A stretch of DNA of 64,000 bases. Origin: Croceivirga radicis. Lineage in GTDB: Bacteria; Bacteroidota; Bacteroidia; Flavobacteriales; Flavobacteriaceae. Location: the NCBI RefSeq assembly GCF_002072105.2, contig NZ_MTBC01000006.1, positions 124,001 through 188,000 on the forward strand, read 5' to 3'. Both the position numbers and the translations under genes were made by a program. The first letter of the stretch is position 1; every line of letters starts with the position of its first letter. Shown piece by piece: positions 17,053-24,642 of the stretch. The notes below the pieces were generated by a model. That model was not told where the DNA came from, made no database searches, and was given only the letters and a program-made list of their open reading frames with translations.

Positions 17053-17092
17053 GGGTGCAATTCTATTATTGGGATTAGGTGAGTCCAATCCC
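17044..17092 (+). promoter_or_regulatory. Two hairpins after the arginine leader ORF
   Basis: Hairpin A: CGCCC (17044-17048), loop GTAA (17049-17052, a GNRA-type tetraloop overlapping the leader stop), GGGTG (17053-17057), a 5-bp stem with one G-U pair. Hairpin B spans 17071-17092: GGGATT pairs with AATCCC and, after a bulged A at 17077, GG (17078-17079) pairs with CC (17085-17086), loop 17080-17084. A ribosome stalled on the four Arg codons would cover the left arm of A. No T-run follows B directly, so it is not a standard intrinsic terminator. A Rho-dependent or translational mechanism is possible. Confidence 0.55.
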
Positions 17093-17142
17093 GTATTTCA
17101 CAGCAAACAAATTCATTTTTAAATTTAATTCATACGCCAACG

Positions 17143-17760
17143 ATGAAAATTGTTGTAGCCAACGCATCGCATTTACAATATGCAACTATTATTAGCGAGA
17201 CTATTACAGACTCTGCCAAGGTTCGCGGTACGGGTATAGCCAAACGTACACCAGAATATATTGCGCAACGTCTTAGAAATGGCAACGCTATCATTGCCTT
17301 AGATGGTGATAAATTTGCTGGCTTCTGCTATATAGAAGTTTGGGGCAACAAAGACTTTGTGGCCAATTCTGGTCTTATTGTGCACCCAGACTATAGAGGC
17401 GAAGGCCTTGCCAGCAAGATAAAACAGCGCATTTTTGAATTATCCCGAGAAAAATTCCCAGACGCCAAAATTTTTGGTATTACCACGGGGCTTGCGGTAA
17501 TGAAAATGAATTATGCCTTGGGTTATAAGCCGGTTACTTTTTCTGAATTAACAGACGACCCAGAATTCTGGAAAGGGTGCCAAACTTGCAAAAATTTTGA
17601 CATTCTAACGCGTACGGAACGCAAAATGTGTTTGTGTACCGGCATGTTATATGATCCACTGGCAAAAGAAAACCAAAAACATAAAAACCTAAATAACAAA
17701 GCATTTGAACGTCTTAAAAGTATTAAGGACAAAATGCTAGTAAAGAAGAAAGAAAAATGA
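17143..17760 (+). CDS. GNAT acetyltransferase at head of arginine operon, candidate N-acylglutamate synthase
   Basis: The 205-aa protein has a GNAT fold: FAGFCYIEVW, SGLIVHPDYRGEGLASKIK (acetyl-CoA loop, R/QxxGxG/A type, about residues 86-103) and IFGITTGLAVMKMNYALGYKP. A four-Cys stretch follows (CQTCKNF... KMCLCTGM, about residues 146-170), which could bind metal and is unusual for a GNAT. No classical ArgA or ArgJ is in the operon. As first gene, overlapping argG by 4 nt (ATGA), it is the best candidate for the N-acetyl- or N-succinylglutamate-forming step. That assignment is by context. Confidence 0.78.
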   Translation: MKIVVANASHLQYATIISETITDSAKVRGTGIAKRTPEYIAQRLRNGNAIIALDGDKFAGFCYIEVWGNKDFVANSGLIVHPDYRGEGLASKIKQRIFELSREKFPDAKIFGITTGLAVMKMNYALGYKPVTFSELTDDPEFWKGCQTCKNFDILTRTERKMCLCTGMLYDPLAKENQKHKNLNNKAFERLKSIKDKMLVKKKEK

Positions 17761-18938
17761 AAAAACTTGTATTGGCTTATAGTGGCGGTTTAGATACATC
17801 TTATTGCGCCATGAATTTATCTAAAGAGCATGGTTTTGAAGTACACGCCGTAAGCGTTAACACAGGTGGTTTTTCACCTGAAGAAATTAAAACCATAGAA
17901 GAAAAAGCCTTGGCTTTAGGGGCTAGCACCTACACTTCTATAGATGCCGTACAGAATTTTTATGATAAAGTGGTTAAATACCTCATTTTTGGCAATGTCC
18001 TTAGAAACAACACCTATCCACTTTCTGTAAGTGCAGAACGTATTGTACAAGCGGTAGAAATTGTAGAACACGCCAAAAAAATAGGAGCTAAATATATTGC
18101 TCATGGTAGTACCGGAGCGGGTAACGACCAAGTACGTTTTGATATGATTTTTCAAACGCTTGCTCCTGAAATTGAAATTATAACTCCTATTAGAGACAAT
18201 AAACTCGCAAGAGAAGAAGAGATTGCTTATTTACAAGCCAATGGGGTAGATTATTCTTGGGAAAAAGCAAAATATTCAATCAACAGGGGACTTTGGGGTA
18301 CATCTGTAGGCGGTGAAGAAACCTTGACCAGTGAAAAACCTTTACCAGATAGTGCTTACCCTAGCCAACTAAAAGAAAAAGAACCTACACAAGTAAGTCT
18401 TTCTTTTGAAAAAGGCGAATTGGTAGCGATTAATGGCGAGAAGGATGCGCCCGTAGCTAATATTGAAAAGTTAGAAGCTATTGCCAACAAATATGCCATC
18501 GGTAGGGACATTCACGTGGGTGACACCATCATCGGAATTAAAGGTAGGGTTGGTTTTGAAGCAGCTGCACCATTAATTATCTTAAAAGCACACCATTTGC
18601 TAGAGAAACACACCTTGAGTAAGTGGCAGCAATTTCAAAAAGAACAGTTGGGCAACTTCTATGGTATGTTGTTGCACGAAGGCAACTACCTAGACGAAGT
18701 GATGCGCAACATAGAAGCTTTTTTAACTGATACGCAGAAGAACGTTACGGGCGAGGTATTTGTTAGCTTGTATCCTTTCCAATTTAGATTAGACGGAATT
18801 AAATCACCCAACGATTTAATGAATGCCTCTTTTGGCAGCTATGGCGAAATGAACAAAGGTTGGACAGCTGATGATGCAAAGGGTTTCATTAAAATCCTAT
18901 CCAATCCAGGTAAAATCTCTAATCACGTAAACGGCTAA
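17757..18938 (+). CDS. argG: Argininosuccinate synthase
   Basis: The 393-aa protein has the ATP pyrophosphatase P-loop LAYSGGLDTSYC at the N-terminus and the conserved HGSTGAGNDQVRF. It condenses citrulline and aspartate to argininosuccinate with ATP cleavage to AMP and PPi, the penultimate step of arginine synthesis. The length is typical of the family. It is coupled to the GNAT gene and followed by an unusual 243-bp spacer before argC, the largest gap inside the operon. Confidence 0.96.
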   Translation: MKKLVLAYSGGLDTSYCAMNLSKEHGFEVHAVSVNTGGFSPEEIKTIEEKALALGASTYTSIDAVQNFYDKVVKYLIFGNVLRNNTYPLSVSAERIVQAVEIVEHAKKIGAKYIAHGSTGAGNDQVRFDMIFQTLAPEIEIITPIRDNKLAREEEIAYLQANGVDYSWEKAKYSINRGLWGTSVGGEETLTSEKPLPDSAYPSQLKEKEPTQVSLSFEKGELVAINGEKDAPVANIEKLEAIANKYAIGRDIHVGDTIIGIKGRVGFEAAAPLIILKAHHLLEKHTLSKWQQFQKEQLGNFYGMLLHEGNYLDEVMRNIEAFLTDTQKNVTGEVFVSLYPFQFRLDGIKSPNDLMNASFGSYGEMNKGWTADDAKGFIKILSNPGKISNHVNG

Positions 18939-19181
18939 ATTCCATGAGAACAATCTTTATACGCAGTATAAAATCAATCATTCGTTTAGAATTTTGGAAG
19001 CCTTGGAGAAAATTTAGAATGATGAATTTGGTTTTTTCGATGTTCGAAAAAAATACCTCGTATAAAGTGTCTTTTCTTTTGGTTCGTTTGCTTTGGACAA
19101 GCAAGGAAAATGAACAGCTAAAATTACAGCATATCATTCTAGGAAATAATAAAGACCCAATGACTCAAAATACAATTTATA
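18939..19181 (+). other. argG-argC spacer with a perfect AT-rich hairpin and a doubtful 81-codon ORF
   Basis: Most joints in this operon are tight, but here 243 bp separate argG and argC. It contains a 9-bp perfect inverted repeat, TTTTTTCGA (19032-19040), tgt, TCGAAAAAA (19044-19052). An ORF of 81 codons (18944-19189, MRTIFIRSIKSII...) runs through it and overlaps the argC start by 8 nt; its composition (many Arg, Trp, Phe) looks non-coding and I recognise no family. It may be a small protein, an internal regulatory or RNA-processing site, or decayed sequence. Confidence 0.35.
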
Positions 19182-20156
19182 ATGGCTAAAATTGGAATAA
19201 TAGGAGGTTCTGGTTACACAGGAGGTGAGTTAATTCGCCTGCTATTAAACCATAGTGATGTTACTATAGATTTTGTATACAGCACTACCAGAGCTGGTAA
19301 AAAAATTAGTAGTGCCCATTCGGATTTAATTGGCGCTACAGACCTTACTTTTACGGGTGAGGTTAATACCCAGGTTGATGTGGTATTCTTGTGCTTAGGA
19401 CATGGAAATTCTAGCAACTTTTTAAAGGAGCATAAGTTTTCAGAAGAAACGGTGATTATTGACTTGAGTAACGATTTTAGGCTTCAAGCAGATGCTACAT
19501 TTCAAGGTAGAACCTATGTTTATGGCTTACCTGAACTGAACAAAGAGGCGATTAAAAAAACAGATGCCTTGGCTAATCCAGGCTGTTTTGCCACCGCCAT
19601 TCAATTGGGATTATTGCCCTTGGCAAAAGCCGGTGTGCTACAAGAAGATATTCATGTAAATGCGGTAACGGGCAGCACTGGTGCTGGTGTAAAACCAGGG
19701 GACACCACCCATTTTAGCTGGCGAAACAACAACGTAAGTTGGTACAAACCCTTTACTCATCAACACTTAGGAGAAATTGGGGAGAGCTTAAATTCATTTG
19801 GCAATCCTACAGGTAAAATTTATTTTTTACCCAATCGTGGTAATTTTACTAGAGGCATATTGGCTACAACCTATACCAAATTCAATGGTAGTGCGGAAGA
19901 AGCAAAAAGTCTATTTACAGATTTTTACCAGGAGGCCAAATTTACCCAAGTAGTAGATGAACCCATACACTTAAAACAAGTGGTAAATACCAATAATTGC
20001 CATATTCACTTACACAAACATGATGATATCTTATTGGTAACCTCTGCTATAGACAACCTATTAAAAGGCGCATCTGGACAAGCAGTACAAAACATGAATT
20101 TAATGCTAGGCTTTAAAGAATCTAAAGGATTAAAATTAAAGGCAGGCGTATTTTAA
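19182..20156 (+). CDS. argC: N-acetyl-gamma-glutamyl-phosphate reductase
   Basis: The 324-aa protein has the NADP-binding GIIGGSGYTGGELIRLL and the catalytic NPGCFATA (Cys nucleophile). It reduces N-acyl-glutamyl phosphate to the semialdehyde, the third step of arginine synthesis. The ATG at 19182 sits directly before the Rossmann motif. The length is on the short side of the family (about 310-350). It is followed 23 nt later by proC. Confidence 0.96.
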   Translation: MAKIGIIGGSGYTGGELIRLLLNHSDVTIDFVYSTTRAGKKISSAHSDLIGATDLTFTGEVNTQVDVVFLCLGHGNSSNFLKEHKFSEETVIIDLSNDFRLQADATFQGRTYVYGLPELNKEAIKKTDALANPGCFATAIQLGLLPLAKAGVLQEDIHVNAVTGSTGAGVKPGDTTHFSWRNNNVSWYKPFTHQHLGEIGESLNSFGNPTGKIYFLPNRGNFTRGILATTYTKFNGSAEEAKSLFTDFYQEAKFTQVVDEPIHLKQVVNTNNCHIHLHKHDDILLVTSAIDNLLKGASGQAVQNMNLMLGFKESKGLKLKAGVF

Positions 20157-20179
20157 AAACCAAACCGTAAAACTTTACC

Positions 20180-20974
20180 ATGAAAATTGCAATTATAGGA
20201 ACCGGGAACTTGGGTCAATCTATTGCCAATGGCATTCTAAATTCTAATGGTGCAACCAGTATGTACCTTACCAAACGTAATCCTGAAAAATTAAAGCATT
20301 TTGAAGATTACGGTAATGTAACCGTTACGGCTAGCAACGAAGAAGCGGTAAACAATTCGGATATTTTAATTTTTGCCGTGCAACCAGGTCATTTTGAAGC
20401 CATTTTGTACGACGTTAAAGACCAACTTACTGAAAAACATGTGGTAATTAGTGTAATTACCGGCTTTCCAATTTCCAGAATTGAGTCTATCATTGGAGCA
20501 GATAAATACATATTACGTTGTATGCCCAACACCGCTATTTCCGTAGGCAAATCCATGACTTGTATTTGTAGTAACGGCGTTGGTAAAAAACGAGTAGACT
20601 TGGCCAAGGCCATTTTTAATAGAATGGGACATACCTTGGAAATTCCAGAAGAGCAAATGCAAGCGGCAACCGTTATTTGTGCCAGTGGCATTGCTTTTTG
20701 GATGCGTTTAATACGCGCTACCACACAAGGTGCCATACAATTGGGATTCGAATCTAAGGAAGCGCAAGAATTGGCCATGCATACCTGTAACGGCGCCGCA
20801 GCTTTATTAATTGAAACCGGCAACCATCCGGAGCAAGAAATAGACCGTGTAACCACACCCAAAGGTTGTACTATAGAAGGTTTGAATGAAATGGAACATC
20901 AGGGATTGAGCTCTTCCCTAATCCAAGGTATTGTAAGCTCTTACAAGAAAATTAGCGACATAAAAAACAACTAG
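20180..20974 (+). CDS. proC: Pyrroline-5-carboxylate reductase
   Basis: The 264-aa protein has the NAD(P) motif IAIIGTGNLGQSIANGIL, RCMPNTAISVGKSMT and the C-terminal VTTPKGCTIEGLNEME, the P5CR signature (TxGGxT-like region). It reduces P5C to proline, the last proline step. Its presence between argC and argD makes this a joint arginine/proline operon. P5C is formed from glutamate semialdehyde, and the kinase (proB) is two genes downstream, but no proA is present. Confidence 0.94.
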   Translation: MKIAIIGTGNLGQSIANGILNSNGATSMYLTKRNPEKLKHFEDYGNVTVTASNEEAVNNSDILIFAVQPGHFEAILYDVKDQLTEKHVVISVITGFPISRIESIIGADKYILRCMPNTAISVGKSMTCICSNGVGKKRVDLAKAIFNRMGHTLEIPEEQMQAATVICASGIAFWMRLIRATTQGAIQLGFESKEAQELAMHTCNGAAALLIETGNHPEQEIDRVTTPKGCTIEGLNEMEHQGLSSSLIQGIVSSYKKISDIKNN

Positions 20975-21014
20975 ACTTAGGCTATACTACCAAGTAACTA
21001 GAAAAACCAATAAC

Positions 21015-22139
21015 ATGAAATTATTTGATGTTTACCCGTTATATGATGTTACCCCTGTAAGTGCAAAAGGCATTGAGGTGATTGATGATAAGGGTCAAAA
21101 ATATTACGATTTTTACGGCGGCCATGCCGTGATTTCCATAGGGCATTCCCACCCACATTATGTAAATATGCTTACCGACCAATTGCAACAGATAGGTTTT
21201 TATAGTAACTCTATAAAAAATCCATTACAAGAAGAGTTAGCAAATAAATTAGGCCAGCTCTCTGGTTGTGAAGATTACAACTTATTCTTATGCAATTCTG
21301 GAGCAGAAGCGAATGAGAATGCCTTGAAAATGGCATCTTTCCATACTGGAAAATCCAAGGTCTTGGCCTTTAAAAAAGCCTTTCATGGGCGTACCTCAGC
21401 TGCAGTGGCCACAACGGACAATCCAAAAATCAACGCGCCTATTAATCAACAGCAAAAGGTAACTTTTATTGATTTTAACGATGCTGAAAGCCTGAAAAAA
21501 GAACTAGCTTCTGGTGACTATTGTGCGGTTATTTTAGAAGCCATACAAGGTGTTGGCGGTTTGGATGAACCTACTACCGAATTTTACCAGCTTATTCAAA
21601 ATGAATGTAAAAACCATGGTGTAGTGCTTATTGCAGACGAGGTGCAGGCCGGTTTTGGTAGAAGTGGTAAATTCTTTGGGTTTCAACACCACAACATACA
21701 ACCAGATATTATCTCTATCGCCAAAGGTATGGGTAATGGGTTTCCCGTAGGTGGCATCTTAATTCATGAAGATATTAAGGCTTCTTATGGTTTACTAGGC
21801 ACCACTTTTGGTGGAAACCACCTTGCTTGTGCTGCAACCCTAGCGGTTCTAGAAGTAATTGAAAAAGAAAACCTATTGGCTAACGCCGAAGCTATGGGAA
21901 CATACTTCACAGCTGAGGCAGCCAAAATTCCACAAGTAAAAAAGGTAAAAGGTAGAGGGTTAATGTTAGGCCTCGAGTTTGATTTTGAGGTAGCGGAACT
22001 TCGCAAGAAACTTATTTTTAATCAGCATGTATTTACTGGTGGCGCAGCCAATAAACATGTACTTCGATTTTTACCTGCCTTAAACATTGGCAAACCAGAA
22101 ATAGACCTGTTCTTTAACGCCCTTAAAGCGGAATTGTAG
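21015..22139 (+). CDS. argD: N-acylornithine aminotransferase (class III PLP aminotransferase)
   Basis: The 374-aa PLP enzyme has YDFYGGHAVISIGHSHP near the N-terminus, LCNSGAEANENALK (phosphate cup), VILEAIQGVGG, LIADEVQAGFGRSG and the PLP lysine in ISIAKGMGNGFPVGG. It converts N-acylglutamate semialdehyde to N-acylornithine with glutamate as donor. Position after argC/proC and before proB, argF' and argB supports ArgD over other class III aminotransferases. The next gene starts 2 nt after its stop. Confidence 0.93.
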   Translation: MKLFDVYPLYDVTPVSAKGIEVIDDKGQKYYDFYGGHAVISIGHSHPHYVNMLTDQLQQIGFYSNSIKNPLQEELANKLGQLSGCEDYNLFLCNSGAEANENALKMASFHTGKSKVLAFKKAFHGRTSAAVATTDNPKINAPINQQQKVTFIDFNDAESLKKELASGDYCAVILEAIQGVGGLDEPTTEFYQLIQNECKNHGVVLIADEVQAGFGRSGKFFGFQHHNIQPDIISIAKGMGNGFPVGGILIHEDIKASYGLLGTTFGGNHLACAATLAVLEVIEKENLLANAEAMGTYFTAEAAKIPQVKKVKGRGLMLGLEFDFEVAELRKKLIFNQHVFTGGAANKHVLRFLPALNIGKPEIDLFFNALKAEL

Positions 22140-22140
22140 C

Positions 22141-22905
22141 ATGAAAAAGCGCGTTCTCATCAAAATTGGTTCCAATACGCTGACCAAAGAAACAGACCAA
22201 ATATCCCGCGGTAAAATAGAGGATATTGGCAGGCAATTGGCGGCATTAAAAGACCAATACGAATTTATCTTGGTCTGCTCTGGGGCCATTGCAACTGCAA
22301 AGCAGTTTGTACAATTAGAACATACTGGTAAAGACATTAATGTTAAACAAGCTTTAGCAGCCATTGGGCAGCCCCGATTAATGCATATTTTTCAGGAGAA
22401 TTTTAGAGAATTGGGCTTGTTTACTTCGCAATGCTTGTTTTCGTATTCGGATTTACAGGATGATAAATCGCGCCAAAACATAAAAAATACCATAGATGTT
22501 TTATTACAAAACAACGTAGTACCCATCATCAATGAGAACGACACCGTAGCCACAGAGGAGATTAAGTTTGGTGATAATGACAAGCTAGCTGCCTACACCG
22601 CGGCTTTTTTAGAGGCAGATTTACTTATAATCGCTACCAATACCAATGGCGTGTATAGCAAAGCATCCATGGAAAAAGGAACACCAGAAACCATTTTAGA
22701 AGTACGTGATTTGCAAGCCATGCAAAAGGAAATTAGTACCACAAAATCCTCTCACGGAACAGGCGGTATGCAATCAAAAATAGAAGCTTCTGCAATTGCG
22801 CAAGAAGCACATATAGAAACTTGGATAGTGAACGGCTTATTGGATAATTTTATCCTAGATAGTTTTAATGCTACGCAGCCTTTCACCAAAATAATAGCAA
22901 CATAA
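22141..22905 (+). CDS. proB: Glutamate 5-kinase without PUA domain
   Basis: The 254-aa amino-acid kinase has RVLIKIGSNTLT, LVCSGAIATA, NENDTVATEEIKFGDNDKLAA and SSHGTGGMQSKIEAS. It lacks the C-terminal PUA domain of E. coli ProB (367 aa), a truncation seen in several phyla. It phosphorylates glutamate for proline synthesis. The product gamma-glutamyl phosphate needs ProA (glutamate-5-semialdehyde dehydrogenase), which many related operons have next to proB but which is absent here. It is separated from argD and argF' by 2 nt each. Confidence 0.93.
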   Translation: MKKRVLIKIGSNTLTKETDQISRGKIEDIGRQLAALKDQYEFILVCSGAIATAKQFVQLEHTGKDINVKQALAAIGQPRLMHIFQENFRELGLFTSQCLFSYSDLQDDKSRQNIKNTIDVLLQNNVVPIINENDTVATEEIKFGDNDKLAAYTAAFLEADLLIIATNTNGVYSKASMEKGTPETILEVRDLQAMQKEISTTKSSHGTGGMQSKIEASAIAQEAHIETWIVNGLLDNFILDSFNATQPFTKIIAT

Positions 22906-22907
22906 CA

Positions 22908-23846
22908 ATGAAGCATTACTTACAAATCAACGATTTAGACAGTTTACAACAAACGGTACAAGAAGCTATCGAACTAAAAAAAGAACCCACCCAGTTTAAA
23001 AAACTAGGTGCAGGCAAAACCATTTGCTTGTTGTTCTTTAACAATAGCCTACGTACCCGTTTAAGCACACAAAAAGCTGCCATAAATTTAGGATTGGATA
23101 CCATTGTTATGAATTTTGGCAGTGAAGGGTGGCAATTAGAGTTTGAAGAAGGTGCCGTTATGGACCAAGGCAAAGCAGAACACGTAAAAGAAGCGGCACA
23201 AGTGGTGAGCCAATACGCAGATATCGTGGCTATACGCGCTTTTGCCGGTTTAACGGATAAAGAGGCCGACGAGGCCGAGTTGGTTTTAAACGCCTTTAAA
23301 AAATATGCGAACATTCCCGTGGTAAATATGGAAAGCTCTGTAGGCCATCCTCTACAAGCATTGGCAGATGCCATTACCTTGGAAGAAAACAAAACCGCTC
23401 AAAAACCTAAAGTAGTTTTGTCTTGGGCACCACATCCACGCGCTTTGCCGCATGCGGTTGCCAATAGTTTTGTAGCTATGATGAAATTGCAAGATGCCGA
23501 TTTTGTAATTACCCATCCAGAGGGATATGAATTAAACCCGGAAGTAACAAAAGGATGTAAAATTGTTCACGACCAGGAAGAAGCACTTAAAAATGCGAAT
23601 TTTGTATACGTTAAAAACTGGAGCAATTACCAAGATTATGGTCAAGTAAAAAACACCGATAGCAATTGGATGATGACCAAAGAAAAATTGGGTAAGGCCA
23701 AGTTTATGCATTGTTTACCGGTACGTAGAAATGTAGTGGTAGAAGATGCTGTTATGGATAGTGACCAAAGCCTATGTATGGAACAGGCAAACAATAGAAC
23801 TTTTGCTGCACAGGTGGTGCTAAAGCAACTATTAAAAGACCTATAA
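22908..23846 (+). CDS. argF': N-acylornithine carbamoyltransferase (AOTC/SOTC family, ArgF')
   Basis: The 312-aa transcarbamylase has FNNSLRTRLSTQKAA, the STRT-type carbamoyl-phosphate loop with the first Ser/Thr variation (SLRT) of the acyl-ornithine enzymes, HPLQALADAIT, WAPHPRALPHAV and HCLPVRRN. It carbamoylates N-acetyl- or N-succinylornithine, not ornithine. From memory of the Bacteroides fragilis enzyme, residue 90 is Pro in succinyl-specific and Glu in acetyl-specific enzymes. Here residue 90 is Ala (QGKAEHV), so the acyl group cannot be stated. The argE product would remove it from N-acylcitrulline. Confidence 0.93.
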   Translation: MKHYLQINDLDSLQQTVQEAIELKKEPTQFKKLGAGKTICLLFFNNSLRTRLSTQKAAINLGLDTIVMNFGSEGWQLEFEEGAVMDQGKAEHVKEAAQVVSQYADIVAIRAFAGLTDKEADEAELVLNAFKKYANIPVVNMESSVGHPLQALADAITLEENKTAQKPKVVLSWAPHPRALPHAVANSFVAMMKLQDADFVITHPEGYELNPEVTKGCKIVHDQEEALKNANFVYVKNWSNYQDYGQVKNTDSNWMMTKEKLGKAKFMHCLPVRRNVVVEDAVMDSDQSLCMEQANNRTFAAQVVLKQLLKDL

Positions 23847-23865
23847 GCCTACACAAAAAATTTAA

Positions 23866-24642
23866 ATGGAAGATTTAAGCATAGTTAAAATTGGTGGTAA
23901 TATTATTGAGGATAGCGATGCGCTAGACCAGTTCCTTACCCTATTTGCACAATTGCCTGGTCATAAAGTTTTGGTGCATGGCGGTGGCAAAAAGGCAACA
24001 CAGTTGTTACCCCAGTTAGGTATAGAACCAAAAATGGTAAACGGCCGCCGTATTACCGATGCGGCGACGCTAGAGGTGGTTACCATGGTTTACGGTGGAC
24101 TCGTAAATAAAAACGTGGTGGCACAATTACAGGCCAAAGGCATAAATGCCATTGGGTTAAGCGGTGCGGATGCAAATACCATACAAGCACAAAAACGCTC
24201 CGTTACAGAAATTGATTACGGGTTTGCTGGTGATGTTAAAGGAGTGGATGGAGAAACCATTGGTAAATTAATACACATAGGTTTAACTCCCGTATTTTGT
24301 GCACTAACGCATAATAAAAAAGGGCAATTGCTAAACACAAATGCAGATACCATTACCGCCGAAGTAGCTATTGGTCTTAGCAACCATTTTAACACGACCA
24401 TCTATTATTGTTTTGAACTAGATGGGGTCTTGGAAGACATCAACAGAAAAGATTCTGTTATTAAGCATATTAATACAACTACTTACGATACCTTGGTTGC
24501 AAAAGGCATTATTGTAGACGGTATGTTGCCCAAGATGCATAATTGTTTTCACGCCTTAAAAAATGGGGTGAAACAAGTAAAAATTGGAAATTTAGGAATG
24601 TTTCAAACAGCAAACACCAACTATACAACATTGGTTTTATGA
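23866..24642 (+). CDS. argB: N-acetylglutamate kinase
   Basis: The 258-aa amino-acid kinase has VKIGGNIIEDSDAL, HGGGKKATQLLPQL, MVNGRRITDAATLEVVTMVYGG and a C-terminal VDGMLPKMHN. RRITD with a downstream GGLVNKN is the N-acylglutamate-binding signature. It phosphorylates N-acylglutamate, the second step of the pathway. The length (258) is that of non-feedback-inhibited ArgB, lacking the N-terminal helix of arginine-inhibited hexameric enzymes, so arginine control may rest on transcription or attenuation. It overlaps argE by 4 nt. Confidence 0.95.
   Translation: MEDLSIVKIGGNIIEDSDALDQFLTLFAQLPGHKVLVHGGGKKATQLLPQLGIEPKMVNGRRITDAATLEVVTMVYGGLVNKNVVAQLQAKGINAIGLSGADANTIQAQKRSVTEIDYGFAGDVKGVDGETIGKLIHIGLTPVFCALTHNKKGQLLNTNADTITAEVAIGLSNHFNTTIYYCFELDGVLEDINRKDSVIKHINTTTYDTLVAKGIIVDGMLPKMHNCFHALKNGVKQVKIGNLGMFQTANTNYTTLVL

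Noticed and set aside
17071-17092. Hairpin B as a classical intrinsic terminator
   Set aside because: No T-run follows the stem within 15 nt, so only a structural or Rho-linked role is proposed.
24543-24638. Upstream extension of the argE frame
   Set aside because: It overlaps argB by nearly 100 nt and encodes unrelated residues; the ATGA overlap at 24639 is the normal coupling.
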